NCBI GenBank assembly: GCA_910587935.1
Contig: CAJUNP010000003.1
Span: 69,842-133,841 of the forward strand
Reading direction: 5' to 3'
Source of the DNA: an uncultured Lachnospiraceae bacterium
Lineage (GTDB): Bacteria > Bacillota > Clostridia > Lachnospirales > Lachnospiraceae
Length of the DNA stretch: 64,000 bases
Positions within the stretch are counted from its first letter, which is position 1. Each line of letters begins with the position of its first letter. Below the pieces are notes generated by a model that saw only the letters and a list, made by a program, of their open reading frames with translations, was not told the DNA's origin and made no database searches. A program made the translations under genes and the position numbers. This document shows positions 36,578 through 45,073 of this stretch, in pieces.

Positions 36578-37323
36578 GAATTTTTGTTTGTTCCACAGAC
36601 GAATTGCAAGATGCTGCATCTTTTGATGCGGCATCTCTTATCGTAGATCCGGCGCGTAAAAAAAAGCTGTTAAAGATACACAGTCCGGCTGATGCCAGAA
36701 GAAGCATGGGAGCGGGCCTCTTGCTTGCCTATGCGTTTGAAGGGTATCAAAAAGGGACGGGGGATTTTTTTGCCCGGGCGCCGGGAGCGGGCCGGATTGA
36801 AGAAATTCCGGTGTCTGAGCTGTTAGCCGTTCCGAAGCAGTTTTTTTTGTACCGGGAGGCAGCAGGCGGGAAACCGTATCTGGAAGGAGAGAGCGGGTTT
36901 CATTTCAGCCTGTCCCATTCCGGGGCATATGCGCTCTGTGCCTGCGCGTCTTTTGAGATCGGGGCGGATCTGCAGATTACGGACCGGCAGGCAGGCGATA
37001 ATCTGGCAGGAAAAATCATGACGCAGAAAGAATTTGATTTTTACAAAGAACTTTCCTGTGAGGAAAAAAAGCAGGAATTTTACCGTGTTTTTTCCTGTAA
37101 GGAGAGCTGCTGTAAGCTGACGGGAAAAGGTCTGTCGCAGGGATTTCGGAATATGGAAACCGACCCGGAACGAAAGCGGATTTTGATGAATGAAACATCT
37201 CCCATAGAAAACGCGGTTCATTGGCCTGCCATTGTTATGTGCGAATCGTTTATATGGAAAGAGAATTACCGGATTGCTGTCAGTTATCCGGTAGTGGATG
37301 GAAAGGAAAGGATATTTGAATGA
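36574..37323 (+). CDS. Sfp-type 4'-phosphopantetheinyl transferase
   Basis: A 249-residue PPTase, which moves phosphopantetheine from CoA to a carrier-protein serine. The family blocks are FHFSLSHSGAYALCA, GADLQ with Asp132, and FSCKESCCKLTGKGL with Lys176-Glu177. The Mg-binding pattern usually reads D-x-E; here Gln134 replaces the second acidic residue, as tolerated in some members. The overlaps with aspS and with the following ABC gene (ATGA each) put it inside one operon. No polyketide or nonribosomal peptide gene is in the window; fatty-acid ACP or an unlinked cluster may be the target. Confidence 0.85.
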   Translation: MRIFVCSTDELQDAASFDAASLIVDPARKKKLLKIHSPADARRSMGAGLLLAYAFEGYQKGTGDFFARAPGAGRIEEIPVSELLAVPKQFFLYREAAGGKPYLEGESGFHFSLSHSGAYALCACASFEIGADLQITDRQAGDNLAGKIMTQKEFDFYKELSCEEKKQEFYRVFSCKESCCKLTGKGLSQGFRNMETDPERKRILMNETSPIENAVHWPAIVMCESFIWKENYRIAVSYPVVDGKERIFE

Positions 37324-39050
37324 AAAAGCTGCTTGCTTTTCTTAAGGATTATAAAAAAGAAAGTATTTTAGCTCCTTTGTTTAAACTGCTGGAAGCTGCG
37401 TTTGAACTGTTTGTGCCGCTTGTTATCGCGCAGATCATCGATGTGGGTATTCCGGCGGAGGACAGGTCTCATATCGGGAAAATGTTTGGCTGGCTGCTGC
37501 TTCTTGCCATAATCGGGCTTGTCTGCTCCATTACGGCGCAGTTTTTTGCGGCAAAGGCGGCGACGGGATTTGCAACGAAGCTGCGTTCCGCTTTGTTTTC
37601 CCATATTCAGGAAATGAGTTTTACGCAGATAGATAAAGTGGGAACTTCTACAATGATTACCCGCATGACCAGCGATATTAATCAGGTGCAGTCCGGTGTG
37701 AATATGGTGCTCCGTTTATTTTTACGTTCCCCCATTATTGTGTTTGGAGCCATGATCATGGCTTTTACGATCGATGTGAAGGCGGCGCTTGTATTTGTGG
37801 TTACGATTCCGCTTCTGGTGGCGGTCGTATTCGGCATTATGATGATCAGTATTCCCCTGCATAAAAAAGTACAGGCTTCCCTGGACCGGGTACTGGGACT
37901 GACCAGAGAAAATCTGACGGGCGTCAGGGTGATCCGGGCATTTAACAAAGAAAAGGATGAAATTGTAAAATTTGAGGAACAAAACAGGGTTCTTTCCGGT
38001 CTGCAGAATTTCGTGGGTAAGATTACGGCCTGCCTGAATCCTTTGACCTATGTGATTATAAACGGCGCAATCGTCGTATTAATCTATGTGGGCGCACTTC
38101 AGGTAGATCTTGGAAATCTGACACAGGGACAAGTGGTGGCGCTATGGAACTATATGTCACAGATTCTGGTAGAGCTTGTAAAACTGGCTAACCTGATCGT
38201 GACCGTGACGAAAGCCGTGGCCTGCGGAGACAGGGTCTGGGCGGTGCTTTCCGAAAAGGAGGGAGAACCGGATGCGGAGCCTTTGCAGGAGAACCTCCAG
38301 GAGGCGCCGGCGGCTTTTCTTGTATTCGATCATGTAGGGCTGACCTACAGGGGAGCAGGAGCGGAGACTTTGAAAAATCTTAACTTTACGGTAAACCGGG
38401 GAGAAACCATTGGAATTATTGGCGGAACCGGTTCGGGAAAGACCTCCCTGGTACATTTGCTGCCCCGTTTTTACGAGGTGTCGGAAGGCCGTATTTTATT
38501 AGACGGGCGGGATCTGAAAACGTATTCGGCGGAAGAAATACGAAGCCGTGTGGGAATCGTTATGCAAAAAGCCGTTTTGTTTAAGGGAACGGTGCGTTCT
38601 AATCTTGCGTGGGGGAAAAAGGACGCTTCGGATGAAGAAATGTGGCAGGCGCTGCAGACTGCCCAGGCGAAAGAAATTATTGAGGGAAAAGAAGGAGGAC
38701 TGGATGCGGAGGTCTCCCAGAACGGGAAAAACTTTTCGGGAGGTCAGAAGCAGCGTCTGACGATTGTCAGGGCGCTGGTCGGCAAACCGGAAATCCTGAT
38801 TCTGGACGACAGCGCGTCCGCTCTGGATTATGCGACGGACGCAGCTCTCAGAAAAGCCATACGGGAAATGGAAGGGGATACTACGGTTTTTATCGTCTCA
38901 CAGAGAGCTTCTTCCATCCAATATGCGGATAAGATTCTGGTGCTTGACGACGGAGAAGCGGCAGGGATCGGAACCCATGAAGAGCTTCTTGAAAGCTGCG
39001 AGGTTTACCAGGAAATTTATTATTCGCAATTTGAAAAAAAACAGGCGTAA
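37320..39050 (+). CDS. ABC exporter half-transporter (degenerate ATPase site)
   Basis: A 576-residue type I ABC exporter subunit: six membrane spans in residues ~1-310, then a nucleotide-binding domain with Walker A GGTGSGK (368-374), the signature FSGGQKQRL and Walker B LILDDSAS. The residue after the Walker B Asp496 is Asp497 where the catalytic glutamate is expected, a common mark of the weak subunit in heterodimers. Its start overlaps the PPTase stop, and its partner gene follows 13 bases later. The substrate is unknown. Confidence 0.9.
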   Translation: MKKLLAFLKDYKKESILAPLFKLLEAAFELFVPLVIAQIIDVGIPAEDRSHIGKMFGWLLLLAIIGLVCSITAQFFAAKAATGFATKLRSALFSHIQEMSFTQIDKVGTSTMITRMTSDINQVQSGVNMVLRLFLRSPIIVFGAMIMAFTIDVKAALVFVVTIPLLVAVVFGIMMISIPLHKKVQASLDRVLGLTRENLTGVRVIRAFNKEKDEIVKFEEQNRVLSGLQNFVGKITACLNPLTYVIINGAIVVLIYVGALQVDLGNLTQGQVVALWNYMSQILVELVKLANLIVTVTKAVACGDRVWAVLSEKEGEPDAEPLQENLQEAPAAFLVFDHVGLTYRGAGAETLKNLNFTVNRGETIGIIGGTGSGKTSLVHLLPRFYEVSEGRILLDGRDLKTYSAEEIRSRVGIVMQKAVLFKGTVRSNLAWGKKDASDEEMWQALQTAQAKEIIEGKEGGLDAEVSQNGKNFSGGQKQRLTIVRALVGKPEILILDDSASALDYATDAALRKAIREMEGDTTVFIVSQRASSIQYADKILVLDDGEAAGIGTHEELLESCEVYQEIYYSQFEKKQA

Positions 39051-39063
39051 GGAGGGAGCGGGA

Positions 39064-40812
39064 ATGAAAGAAAAAAGAAGCCAGGCGGCAATCCTTAAAA
39101 AAATACTGGGTTATCTGAAAAAGTACCGGTTTCTGATCGCGCTTTCCTTAATCCTTGCGGGAATCAGCGTGGCTTTGACGCTGTATGTGCCCATTCTTGT
39201 GGGAAACGCCATTGATTTGATTATTGGGCCGGGGCAGGTGGACTTGCCGGGGGTTCTGGTAATTCTCAAAAGAATCGTTATAGTGATGCTTCTTACCGCG
39301 GCGGCGCAGTGGGTCATGAATACGTGTAACAACAAAATCACATATTTTGTAATAAAAGATATCAGAGAAAGCGCGTTTCGCAAGCTGGAAATTCTTCCTT
39401 TAAAATACATGGATAACCATTCCACCGGGGAGATTGTCAGCAGGGTTATAGCGGATGTGGATACTTTTGCGGACGGACTGCTGATGGGATTTACACAGTT
39501 GTTTACGGGAGTTATGACGATTGCCGGAACGCTGATTTTCATGCTTCTTACCAATGTGAAGATTACGCTGGTGGTGGTGCTGATTACGCCGGTGTCTCTC
39601 TTTGTGGCGCGTTTTATTGCAAAAAAAACCTACCATATGTTTCAAGAACAGTCCGTAACCCGGGGAGAGCAGACAGGACTGATCGATGAAGTGATCGGCA
39701 ATCAGAAGGTTGTGAAAGCTTTTTCACAGGAAGAGGAAGTGAAAGCGCAGTTTGAGGAAATTAACCAAAGGCTCGAGCAGTGTTCCCTTCGGGCCGTGTT
39801 CTTTTCTTCCCTTACGAATCCTTCCACACGTTTTGTAAACAGTCTGGTTTACGCGGGGGTAGGACTCAGCGGCGCTATTATTGCGATCGGGGGCGGCATA
39901 AAAGTGGGAATGTTGTCCTGTTTTTTAAGTTACGCCAATCAGTATACGAAGCCCTTTAACGAAATTTCAGGCGTTATTACCGAACTGCAGAACGCCATTG
40001 CCTGCGCGGCCAGGGTTTTTGAACTGATTGAAGAAGAACCGCAGCCGGCGGATGATGCATATGCGGCAGTGTACCAACATGTGGAGGGAAATGTTACGCT
40101 GCAGGATGTGGAATTTTCTTACGTGCCGGAAAAACCGCTGATACAAAACTTTACTCTATCCGTAAAGGCGGGGCAGAGAGTGGCTGTCGTAGGGCCGACG
40201 GGATGCGGAAAAACAACGGTCATCAATCTTTTAATGCGGTTTTATGATGTGAACGGCGGAAGTATTCAGGTGGAAGGCGTCGATATCCGCAAAGCGTCCA
40301 GAGACAGTCTGCGCAGACAGTACGGCATGGTTCTGCAGGATACCTGGCTTAGGGCGGGAACGATTAAAGATAATATTATTATGGGTAAACCGGACGCCAC
40401 GATGGAGCAGATCATTGAGGCGGCGAAGGCTTCTCACGCCCATAGCTTCATTAAGAGACTGCCGGACGGTTATGATACGGTAATCGGCGAGGACGGAGGA
40501 AGTCTGTCTCAGGGACAAAAGCAGCTTCTGTGTATTACGAGAGTCATGCTCTGCCTGCCGCCGATGTTGATTTTGGACGAGGCGACCTCGTCTATTGACA
40601 CCAGAACGGAGATCCGTATTCAGAAGGCTTTTACGCGGATGATGGAAGGGCGTACCAGCTTTATCGTCGCCCACAGACTATCGACGATTCGGGAGGCGGA
40701 TGTGATATTGGTTATGAAAGACGGTAACATTATTGAACAGGGAAACCACGAAACGCTTTTGGCGCAGGACGGTTTTTATGCACGGCTGTATAACAGCCAG
40801 TTTGCAAAATAA
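39064..40812 (+). CDS. ABC exporter half-transporter (canonical Walker B)
   Basis: A 582-residue subunit of the same architecture. Walker A reads GPTGCGKT and Walker B LILDEATS with the catalytic Glu506; the signature is LSQGQKQ instead of LSGGQ. Together with the preceding protein this gives one competent and one weak ATP site, as in TM287/288-type heterodimers. GGAGGG lies 7 bases before the ATG at 39064. The frame is open from 38830, but that part overlaps the previous gene and shows no conservation. Confidence 0.9.
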   Translation: MKEKRSQAAILKKILGYLKKYRFLIALSLILAGISVALTLYVPILVGNAIDLIIGPGQVDLPGVLVILKRIVIVMLLTAAAQWVMNTCNNKITYFVIKDIRESAFRKLEILPLKYMDNHSTGEIVSRVIADVDTFADGLLMGFTQLFTGVMTIAGTLIFMLLTNVKITLVVVLITPVSLFVARFIAKKTYHMFQEQSVTRGEQTGLIDEVIGNQKVVKAFSQEEEVKAQFEEINQRLEQCSLRAVFFSSLTNPSTRFVNSLVYAGVGLSGAIIAIGGGIKVGMLSCFLSYANQYTKPFNEISGVITELQNAIACAARVFELIEEEPQPADDAYAAVYQHVEGNVTLQDVEFSYVPEKPLIQNFTLSVKAGQRVAVVGPTGCGKTTVINLLMRFYDVNGGSIQVEGVDIRKASRDSLRRQYGMVLQDTWLRAGTIKDNIIMGKPDATMEQIIEAAKASHAHSFIKRLPDGYDTVIGEDGGSLSQGQKQLLCITRVMLCLPPMLILDEATSSIDTRTEIRIQKAFTRMMEGRTSFIVAHRLSTIREADVILVMKDGNIIEQGNHETLLAQDGFYARLYNSQFAK

Positions 40813-40832
40813 AAGCTGGCACATGCCGGAAA

Positions 40833-40876
40833 CCTTTCTCATACAATGATTGTAAACAGGTTTTGTATGAGGGAGG
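40833..40876 (+). promoter_or_regulatory. Hairpin covering the amidase ribosome-binding site
   Basis: The arms 40833-40846 and 40863-40876 pair over 14 bases with two G-U pairs, around a 16-base loop. The right arm includes GGGAGG (40871-40876), the Shine-Dalgarno of the amidase gene, so folding would hide it. A TTTT (40878-40881) follows, so partial termination of the ABC transcript is the other reading. Confidence 0.55.
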
Positions 40877-40883
40877 CTTTTGT

Positions 40884-41426
40884 ATGCCCGATACCTTGGT
40901 TGCTTTAGACGCGGGCCATGGCGGTGCCAATCCGGGCGCTGTGTATGGCGGCAGAAGAGAATCGGACGACGCCCTGAATCTGGCGCTGGCGATCGGATCG
41001 ATTTTGGAGGCAAACGGAATTCAGGTTTTTTATACGAGGACTACGGATGTATTTGAAACGCCGAGGCAGAAAGCCATGGAGGCAAATGCGGCTGGGGCCG
41101 ATTATTTTGTGTCGATCCATCGGAATTCCAGTCCTTTTCCGAATCAATACAGCGGAGTGGAAACGCTTGTATACAACCGGTATTCCCAGGCGGGAGTTTT
41201 GGCGTCCAATATTAATGAGCAGCTGGAAAAAGTCGGATTTGTAAATCACGGAGTAAATGAACGCCCTAATCTGGTGGTGTTAAATGCCACGGATATGCCT
41301 TCTGTTCTGGTAGAAGTGGGATTTATTAATTCTGATACGGATAATATGATTTTTGATACACGTTTTGACGAGATTGCGCAGGCAATTGCGGACGGTATTA
41401 TTCAGACTGTAAATGGAAGAGCATGA
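40884..41426 (+). CDS. N-acetylmuramoyl-L-alanine amidase (Amidase_3), no signal peptide
   Basis: A 180-residue zinc amidase domain that cleaves the bond between muramic acid and L-alanine in peptidoglycan. The metal and catalytic residues appear present: His12 in LDAGHGG, Glu26 in RRESDD, the histidine of SIHRNSS and the glutamate of VEVGFIN. There is no signal peptide, membrane segment or wall-binding module, unlike most cell-wall amidases; it could leave through lysis, a holin or a non-classical route, or act in the forespore or mother cell. The TTG at 40863 lies inside the hairpin; ATG 40884 follows GGGAGG by 7 bases. Confidence 0.85.
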   Translation: MPDTLVALDAGHGGANPGAVYGGRRESDDALNLALAIGSILEANGIQVFYTRTTDVFETPRQKAMEANAAGADYFVSIHRNSSPFPNQYSGVETLVYNRYSQAGVLASNINEQLEKVGFVNHGVNERPNLVVLNATDMPSVLVEVGFINSDTDNMIFDTRFDEIAQAIADGIIQTVNGRA

Positions 41427-41431
41427 AAAAA

Positions 41432-41465
41432 CGGGAAAAGAACCGTGATTACGATTCTTTTCCCG
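41432..41465 (-). terminator. Bidirectional terminator between the amidase and CNNM genes
   Basis: An 11-bp stem (41432-41442 with 41455-41465) and 12-base loop. The stop codon of the minus-strand gene lies in the loop. Minus-strand reading ends in GTTTTTC; plus-strand reading reaches CTTTTTC a few bases later, so it can serve both. Confidence 0.75.
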
Positions 41466-42783
41466 ATTCTTTTTCGGAGTTTTCTACGGAAGCGGAAGAT
41501 GGGTTTTCTTCGTTGTTTTCCTCTTCCGGTTCCAGGTTAGGAAGCGTCAGCAGCACCTTGGTAATCCGGTTCTGGTTAATTCCCTGTACTTGTAAAAGAG
41601 TACCGTCCGGCAAGGCAACTTCTTCTCCGTCCGCAGGAAGCCTGTCAAGACATTCAATGATAATGCCGCCGATGGAGTCATAATCCTCGGAATCAAAGTG
41701 CGTACCAAGCGCGTCGTTAATATCATCCAGCTTCATGCTTCCTTCAACAAGATATTTGTTTTCTTCCAGCTGTCTGATGAAATCTTCCTCGTCGGCGTCG
41801 TATTCGTCGCGGATTTCTCCGACGATTTCCTCCAGCAGATCTTCCAGGGTAATCATACCTACCGTAACGCCGTATTCATTCAGAACGAACGCCACGTTCG
41901 TTGTCTTTTCACGCATCTCCAGCATTAAATCGGCTGTCTTTTTAAATTCATAGGTGTAATAGGCTTCCCGCATAATATTGGAGATACAAAAGGACGTGCG
42001 GTCAGTCACCAGAATAAAATCCTTGATATTGACAAGCCCGATGATATTGTCCTTGTCGTCTTCATAAACGGGAATACGGGTATACATGGAAGCGCGGAAG
42101 ATTTCCAGAAGGTCTTCATAAGAATCTTCAATGCTTGCGGTAACCATATTGATGCGGGGAATCATAATGTCTTTGGCAAGGGCGTCGGAAAAATCAAACA
42201 CGTTATAAATGATTTCCCGCTCTTCGCTTTCGATCACGCCGTCTTCATGGCTTACGTCCACATAGGTTTTCAGTTCACTTTCCGTCATAAGAGCCTTTTT
42301 CTTGTCGTCGATCCGGAGAAGATGGAGAAAAAATCCGGAGATTTTGTCAACCAGGAATATAACGGGCGTTAAAATCTGCATCAGCAGGTATATGACTCTG
42401 CAGTAAGCAAGGGAAATTTGATCAGCGCTGTACATAGCCCAGGTTTTGGGGATAATTTCACCGAACATCAGAACGCTTAAGGTCAGGATACCGGTTGTAA
42501 GACCAACGAATGCGCTGCCACATTGCCGTATAGTCAGGGAGGTTACAAGGGAAGATGCGGAAATGTTTACGATATTGTTTCCAATAAGAATCGTACTAAG
42601 CATTTTGCCGTAGTTATCAAGAATCTTACTTACCACCATGGCCCTTTTATTGCCTTCCTCCACAAGGGTGCGGATGCGGACCTTATTGACCGTGGTAAGA
42701 GACGTCTCGGCGGAAGAAAAGAAAGCCGAGAGCAGTAATAAAATAAAAATCATTATCAGTTGTATGACACCAGAGGTATCCAA
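41449..42783 (-). CDS. CNNM/CorC-type hemolysin family membrane protein
   Basis: A 444-residue protein of the CNNM/HlyC-CorC family, linked to magnesium export or sodium/magnesium exchange. The first ~200 residues are the DUF21 membrane domain with about four spans (LLLLSAFFSSAETSL at the start). A pair of CBS domains follows (EIIYNVFDFSDALAKDIMIPR...IPVYEDDKDNIIGLV), then a C-terminal CorC_HlyC domain (EEDFIRQLEENKYLVEGSM). The tail is Glu- and Asn-rich. It is a single gene with its own promoter. Confidence 0.9.
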   Translation of the reverse strand: MDTSGVIQLIMIFILLLLSAFFSSAETSLTTVNKVRIRTLVEEGNKRAMVVSKILDNYGKMLSTILIGNNIVNISASSLVTSLTIRQCGSAFVGLTTGILTLSVLMFGEIIPKTWAMYSADQISLAYCRVIYLLMQILTPVIFLVDKISGFFLHLLRIDDKKKALMTESELKTYVDVSHEDGVIESEEREIIYNVFDFSDALAKDIMIPRINMVTASIEDSYEDLLEIFRASMYTRIPVYEDDKDNIIGLVNIKDFILVTDRTSFCISNIMREAYYTYEFKKTADLMLEMREKTTNVAFVLNEYGVTVGMITLEDLLEEIVGEIRDEYDADEEDFIRQLEENKYLVEGSMKLDDINDALGTHFDSEDYDSIGGIIIECLDRLPADGEEVALPDGTLLQVQGINQNRITKVLLTLPNLEPEEENNEENPSSASVENSEKESGKES

Positions 42784-42845
42784 AACAAAATCACTCCTTA
42801 AATATGTAATAGTTTCAACTCTGCGAGCATAGTTTATTATACGAA

Positions 42846-42875
42846 ATCTTACTATAAGGAAACAGGGGTTGTCAA
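42846..42875 (-). promoter_or_regulatory. Promoter of the CNNM gene
   Basis: On the minus strand, TTGACA (42870-42875) and TAAGAT (42846-42851), 18 bases apart; a TATAAT lies four bases further downstream and could act instead. Confidence 0.5.
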
Positions 42876-42935
42876 GACAGTGTTGGAGATTTCACAGGAT
42901 TTTATATATTTTTTAGAAATGAGAGGAGATCGGAA

Positions 42936-43331
42936 ATGATGGAACGAAGCAAAAAAGAACAGGGGCGGACGGCAGGAATCGATAAAGGATTATTTATATT
43001 AAAAACGCTGCTTTTTTCGTACATACTGACAGGGGGATTTTTGCTTCTCCTGGCGTTGCTTCTTTATAAGTTCTCCTTGTCGGAAAAAATAGTTTCCGTT
43101 TGTATAATCGGGATATATATAATTGCTTCTCTTTTTTCCGGCTTTGTAACCGGAAAGAAAATGGGAAACCGGAAATTTTTATGGGGGCTTTTAATGGGAG
43201 GACTTTATTTTCTGGTTCTGGTGGCGGTTTCTTTAGCCGTAAATCACAGCCTGAAAGATGTGGCGGCCAACTTCTTTACGGTTCTGGCGCTTTGTGCCTG
43301 CAGCGGGATGCTGGGTGGGATGGTAAGCTGA
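42936..43331 (+). CDS. TIGR04086-like small membrane protein
   Basis: A 131-residue strongly hydrophobic protein with four membrane segments. It fits the TIGR04086 family of Firmicutes, whose function is unknown. GAGGAG precedes the ATG; a second ATG follows at 42939. It sits 110 bases upstream of scfA in the same direction, and I believe this pairing is common in Clostridia, though I cannot verify that here. It may share the SCIFF locus as a membrane partner, which is inference. Confidence 0.75.
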   Translation: MMERSKKEQGRTAGIDKGLFILKTLLFSYILTGGFLLLLALLLYKFSLSEKIVSVCIIGIYIIASLFSGFVTGKKMGNRKFLWGLLMGGLYFLVLVAVSLAVNHSLKDVAANFFTVLALCACSGMLGGMVS

Positions 43332-43384
43332 AGTGTAAAACCATTACACAGAAAAAAACACTTCCCCTCTGTCAGTTTTTGTGT

Positions 43385-43390
43385 TATAAT
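43385..43390 (+). promoter_or_regulatory. Extended -10 promoter of scfA
   Basis: TGTTATAAT (43382-43390) is an extended -10 element with no good -35, 51 bases before the scfA ATG. Confidence 0.55.
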
Positions 43391-43441
43391 GCAAAGGTCC
43401 GGTAATTTGCATATGGACACAGAACATAAGGAGGCTTTGTG

Positions 43442-43585
43442 ATGAAACATATCAAAACATTGAATACAAGAGATCTGAGAGAGTCCATGAAGAAAGGCGG
43501 ATGCGGTGAATGTCAGACATCTTGCCAGTCAGCATGTAAAACATCCTGTACCGTAGGAAATCAGAGTTGCGAGAAGATTAAATAG
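43442..43585 (+). CDS. scfA: SCIFF ranthipeptide precursor ScfA
   Basis: A 47-residue peptide too short for ordinary gene calls. It carries exactly six cysteines (21, 24, 28, 32, 36, 43) after a leader starting MKHIKTLNTRDLRES, matching the six-cysteine SCIFF family that is nearly universal in Clostridia. ScfB forms thioether links from cysteine to the alpha or gamma positions of neighbouring residues, and the product is a ranthipeptide implicated elsewhere in quorum-type regulation. AAGGAGG lies before the ATG. The maturase gene scfB starts 87 bases downstream, after a hairpin. Confidence 0.92.
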   Translation: MKHIKTLNTRDLRESMKKGGCGECQTSCQSACKTSCTVGNQSCEKIK

Positions 43586-43598
43586 GCAAAAGGTTTTT

Positions 43599-43624
43599 TA
43601 AGCAGCGATGAAAGTCGCTGCTTA
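43599..43624 (+). terminator. Hairpin between scfA and scfB (attenuating terminator)
   Basis: A perfect 10-bp stem (43599-43608 with 43615-43624) with a 6-base loop, followed by TTATAC, a poor U-tract. Such a hairpin would let most transcripts stop after the precursor and a minority run into the enzyme gene; or it may protect the scfA mRNA 3' end. Confidence 0.6.
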
Positions 43625-43671
43625 TTATACGTTTATGTCTGAATTGATACTGTTCGGTAAGGAGATTTACA

Positions 43672-45057
43672 GTGATACACCAATATAAGAATCATGGATA
43701 TAACATTGTGATGGATGTGAACAGCGGTTCCGTTCATGTTGTGGATGATATGGTATACGAGATGATCCCTCTCATCGAACCCCTGTATACGGAGGGTATC
43801 CGCGACCGGGATACGATCGGGGCGGCGGTACTGAATCTTGTGGAGCTTAACGGTCCGCAGGAAGAAATTCTTGAAGCGGTTGACGAGGTTCTTTTTCTTG
43901 CCGCAGAGGGACAATTGTTTTCCGAAGATTTATATGAAAATTATATCGGAGATTTCAAAAAAAGAGAGACGGTTGTAAAGGCGCTTTGTCTTCACATTGC
44001 CCATGACTGCAATCTGGCGTGCAGATATTGTTTTGCGCAGGAGGGCGAGTATCACGGAAAGCGGGAACTTATGAGCTTTGACGTGGGAAAAAAGGCGCTG
44101 GATTTTCTGGTTGCCAATTCAGGTAACAGGGTGAACCTTGAGGTGGACTTTTTCGGAGGCGAGCCCCTGATGAACTGGCAGGTAGTGAAAGATCTGGTAG
44201 CGTATGGAAGAAGCCTGGAAAAGCCTTATAATAAAAAGTTCCGGTTTACGCTGACTACAAACGGCGTACTTTTAAACGACGAGATTCTGGAGTTTGCCAA
44301 CCGGGAAATGAGCAATCTTGTTTTAAGCATCGACGGAAGGAAAGAAATACATGATCTTATGCGGCCCTTCAGGGGCGGACAGGGAAGCTATGACCGTATC
44401 GTCCCCCAATTTATAAAAGCGGCCGAAAGCAGAGGGCAGACGGATTATTACGTAAGAGGCACGTTTACGCATTTTAACCGGGATTTTTCCGCAGATGTGC
44501 TGCATTTGGCAGATTTGGGATTTAAGCAGATTTCCGTGGAGCCTGTGGTGGCGGCTCCGGAGGACGATTATGCAATCCGCGAGGAGGATCTGCCCGGTCT
44601 GAAGGAAGAGTACGATAAGCTTGCAGCCGAAATGCTTCGCAGAAGCAAAGAAGGAAACGGTTTCAATTTTTTCCATTTTATGATAGATTTGGAGGGCGGT
44701 CCCTGTGTGGCAAAAAGGCTGTCCGGCTGCGGGTCCGGAACAGAATATCTGGCGGTGACACCCGGAGGAGATTTGTATCCCTGTCATCAGTTTGTGGGTA
44801 TGGAAGAATTTTTGCTGGGGAATGTGGAAGAAGGAATTAAACGTACCGATATCCGGGATGAATTTAAGTGTTGTAATGTTTACGCAAAAGAAAAGTGCAG
44901 AAAATGTTTTGCAAAATTTTACTGCAGCGGCGGCTGTGCGGCCAATTCCTACAATTTTCACGGCAATATCAACGACGCATACGATGTGGGCTGTGAACTG
45001 CAGCGCAAACGCGTGGAATGTGCAATTATGTTAAAAGCAGCATTAGCTGAAGAATAA
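43672..45057 (+). CDS. scfB: SCIFF maturase ScfB (radical SAM/SPASM)
   Basis: A 461-residue thioether-forming radical SAM enzyme. An N-terminal RRE-like peptide-binding region (MIHQYKNHGYNIVMDVNSGS) precedes the radical SAM motif HDCNLACRYCFAQ. The C-terminal SPASM domain has the cysteine-rich blocks SGCGSGTEYLAV, YPCHQF and CCNVYAKEKCRKCFAKFYCSGGC. The length matches the family. The start is a GTG with AAGGAG seven bases ahead. secDF follows after 16 bases, a possible route for the peptide's export, although SecDF is a general factor. Confidence 0.92.
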   Translation: MIHQYKNHGYNIVMDVNSGSVHVVDDMVYEMIPLIEPLYTEGIRDRDTIGAAVLNLVELNGPQEEILEAVDEVLFLAAEGQLFSEDLYENYIGDFKKRETVVKALCLHIAHDCNLACRYCFAQEGEYHGKRELMSFDVGKKALDFLVANSGNRVNLEVDFFGGEPLMNWQVVKDLVAYGRSLEKPYNKKFRFTLTTNGVLLNDEILEFANREMSNLVLSIDGRKEIHDLMRPFRGGQGSYDRIVPQFIKAAESRGQTDYYVRGTFTHFNRDFSADVLHLADLGFKQISVEPVVAAPEDDYAIREEDLPGLKEEYDKLAAEMLRRSKEGNGFNFFHFMIDLEGGPCVAKRLSGCGSGTEYLAVTPGGDLYPCHQFVGMEEFLLGNVEEGIKRTDIRDEFKCCNVYAKEKCRKCFAKFYCSGGCAANSYNFHGNINDAYDVGCELQRKRVECAIMLKAALAEE

Positions 45058-45073
45058 AAGGAGATAAAATAAC

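Noticed and set aside
38830..39063. Upstream extension of the second ABC subunit
   Set aside because: It overlaps the coding end of the first ABC gene in another frame; ATG 39064 follows GGAGGG.
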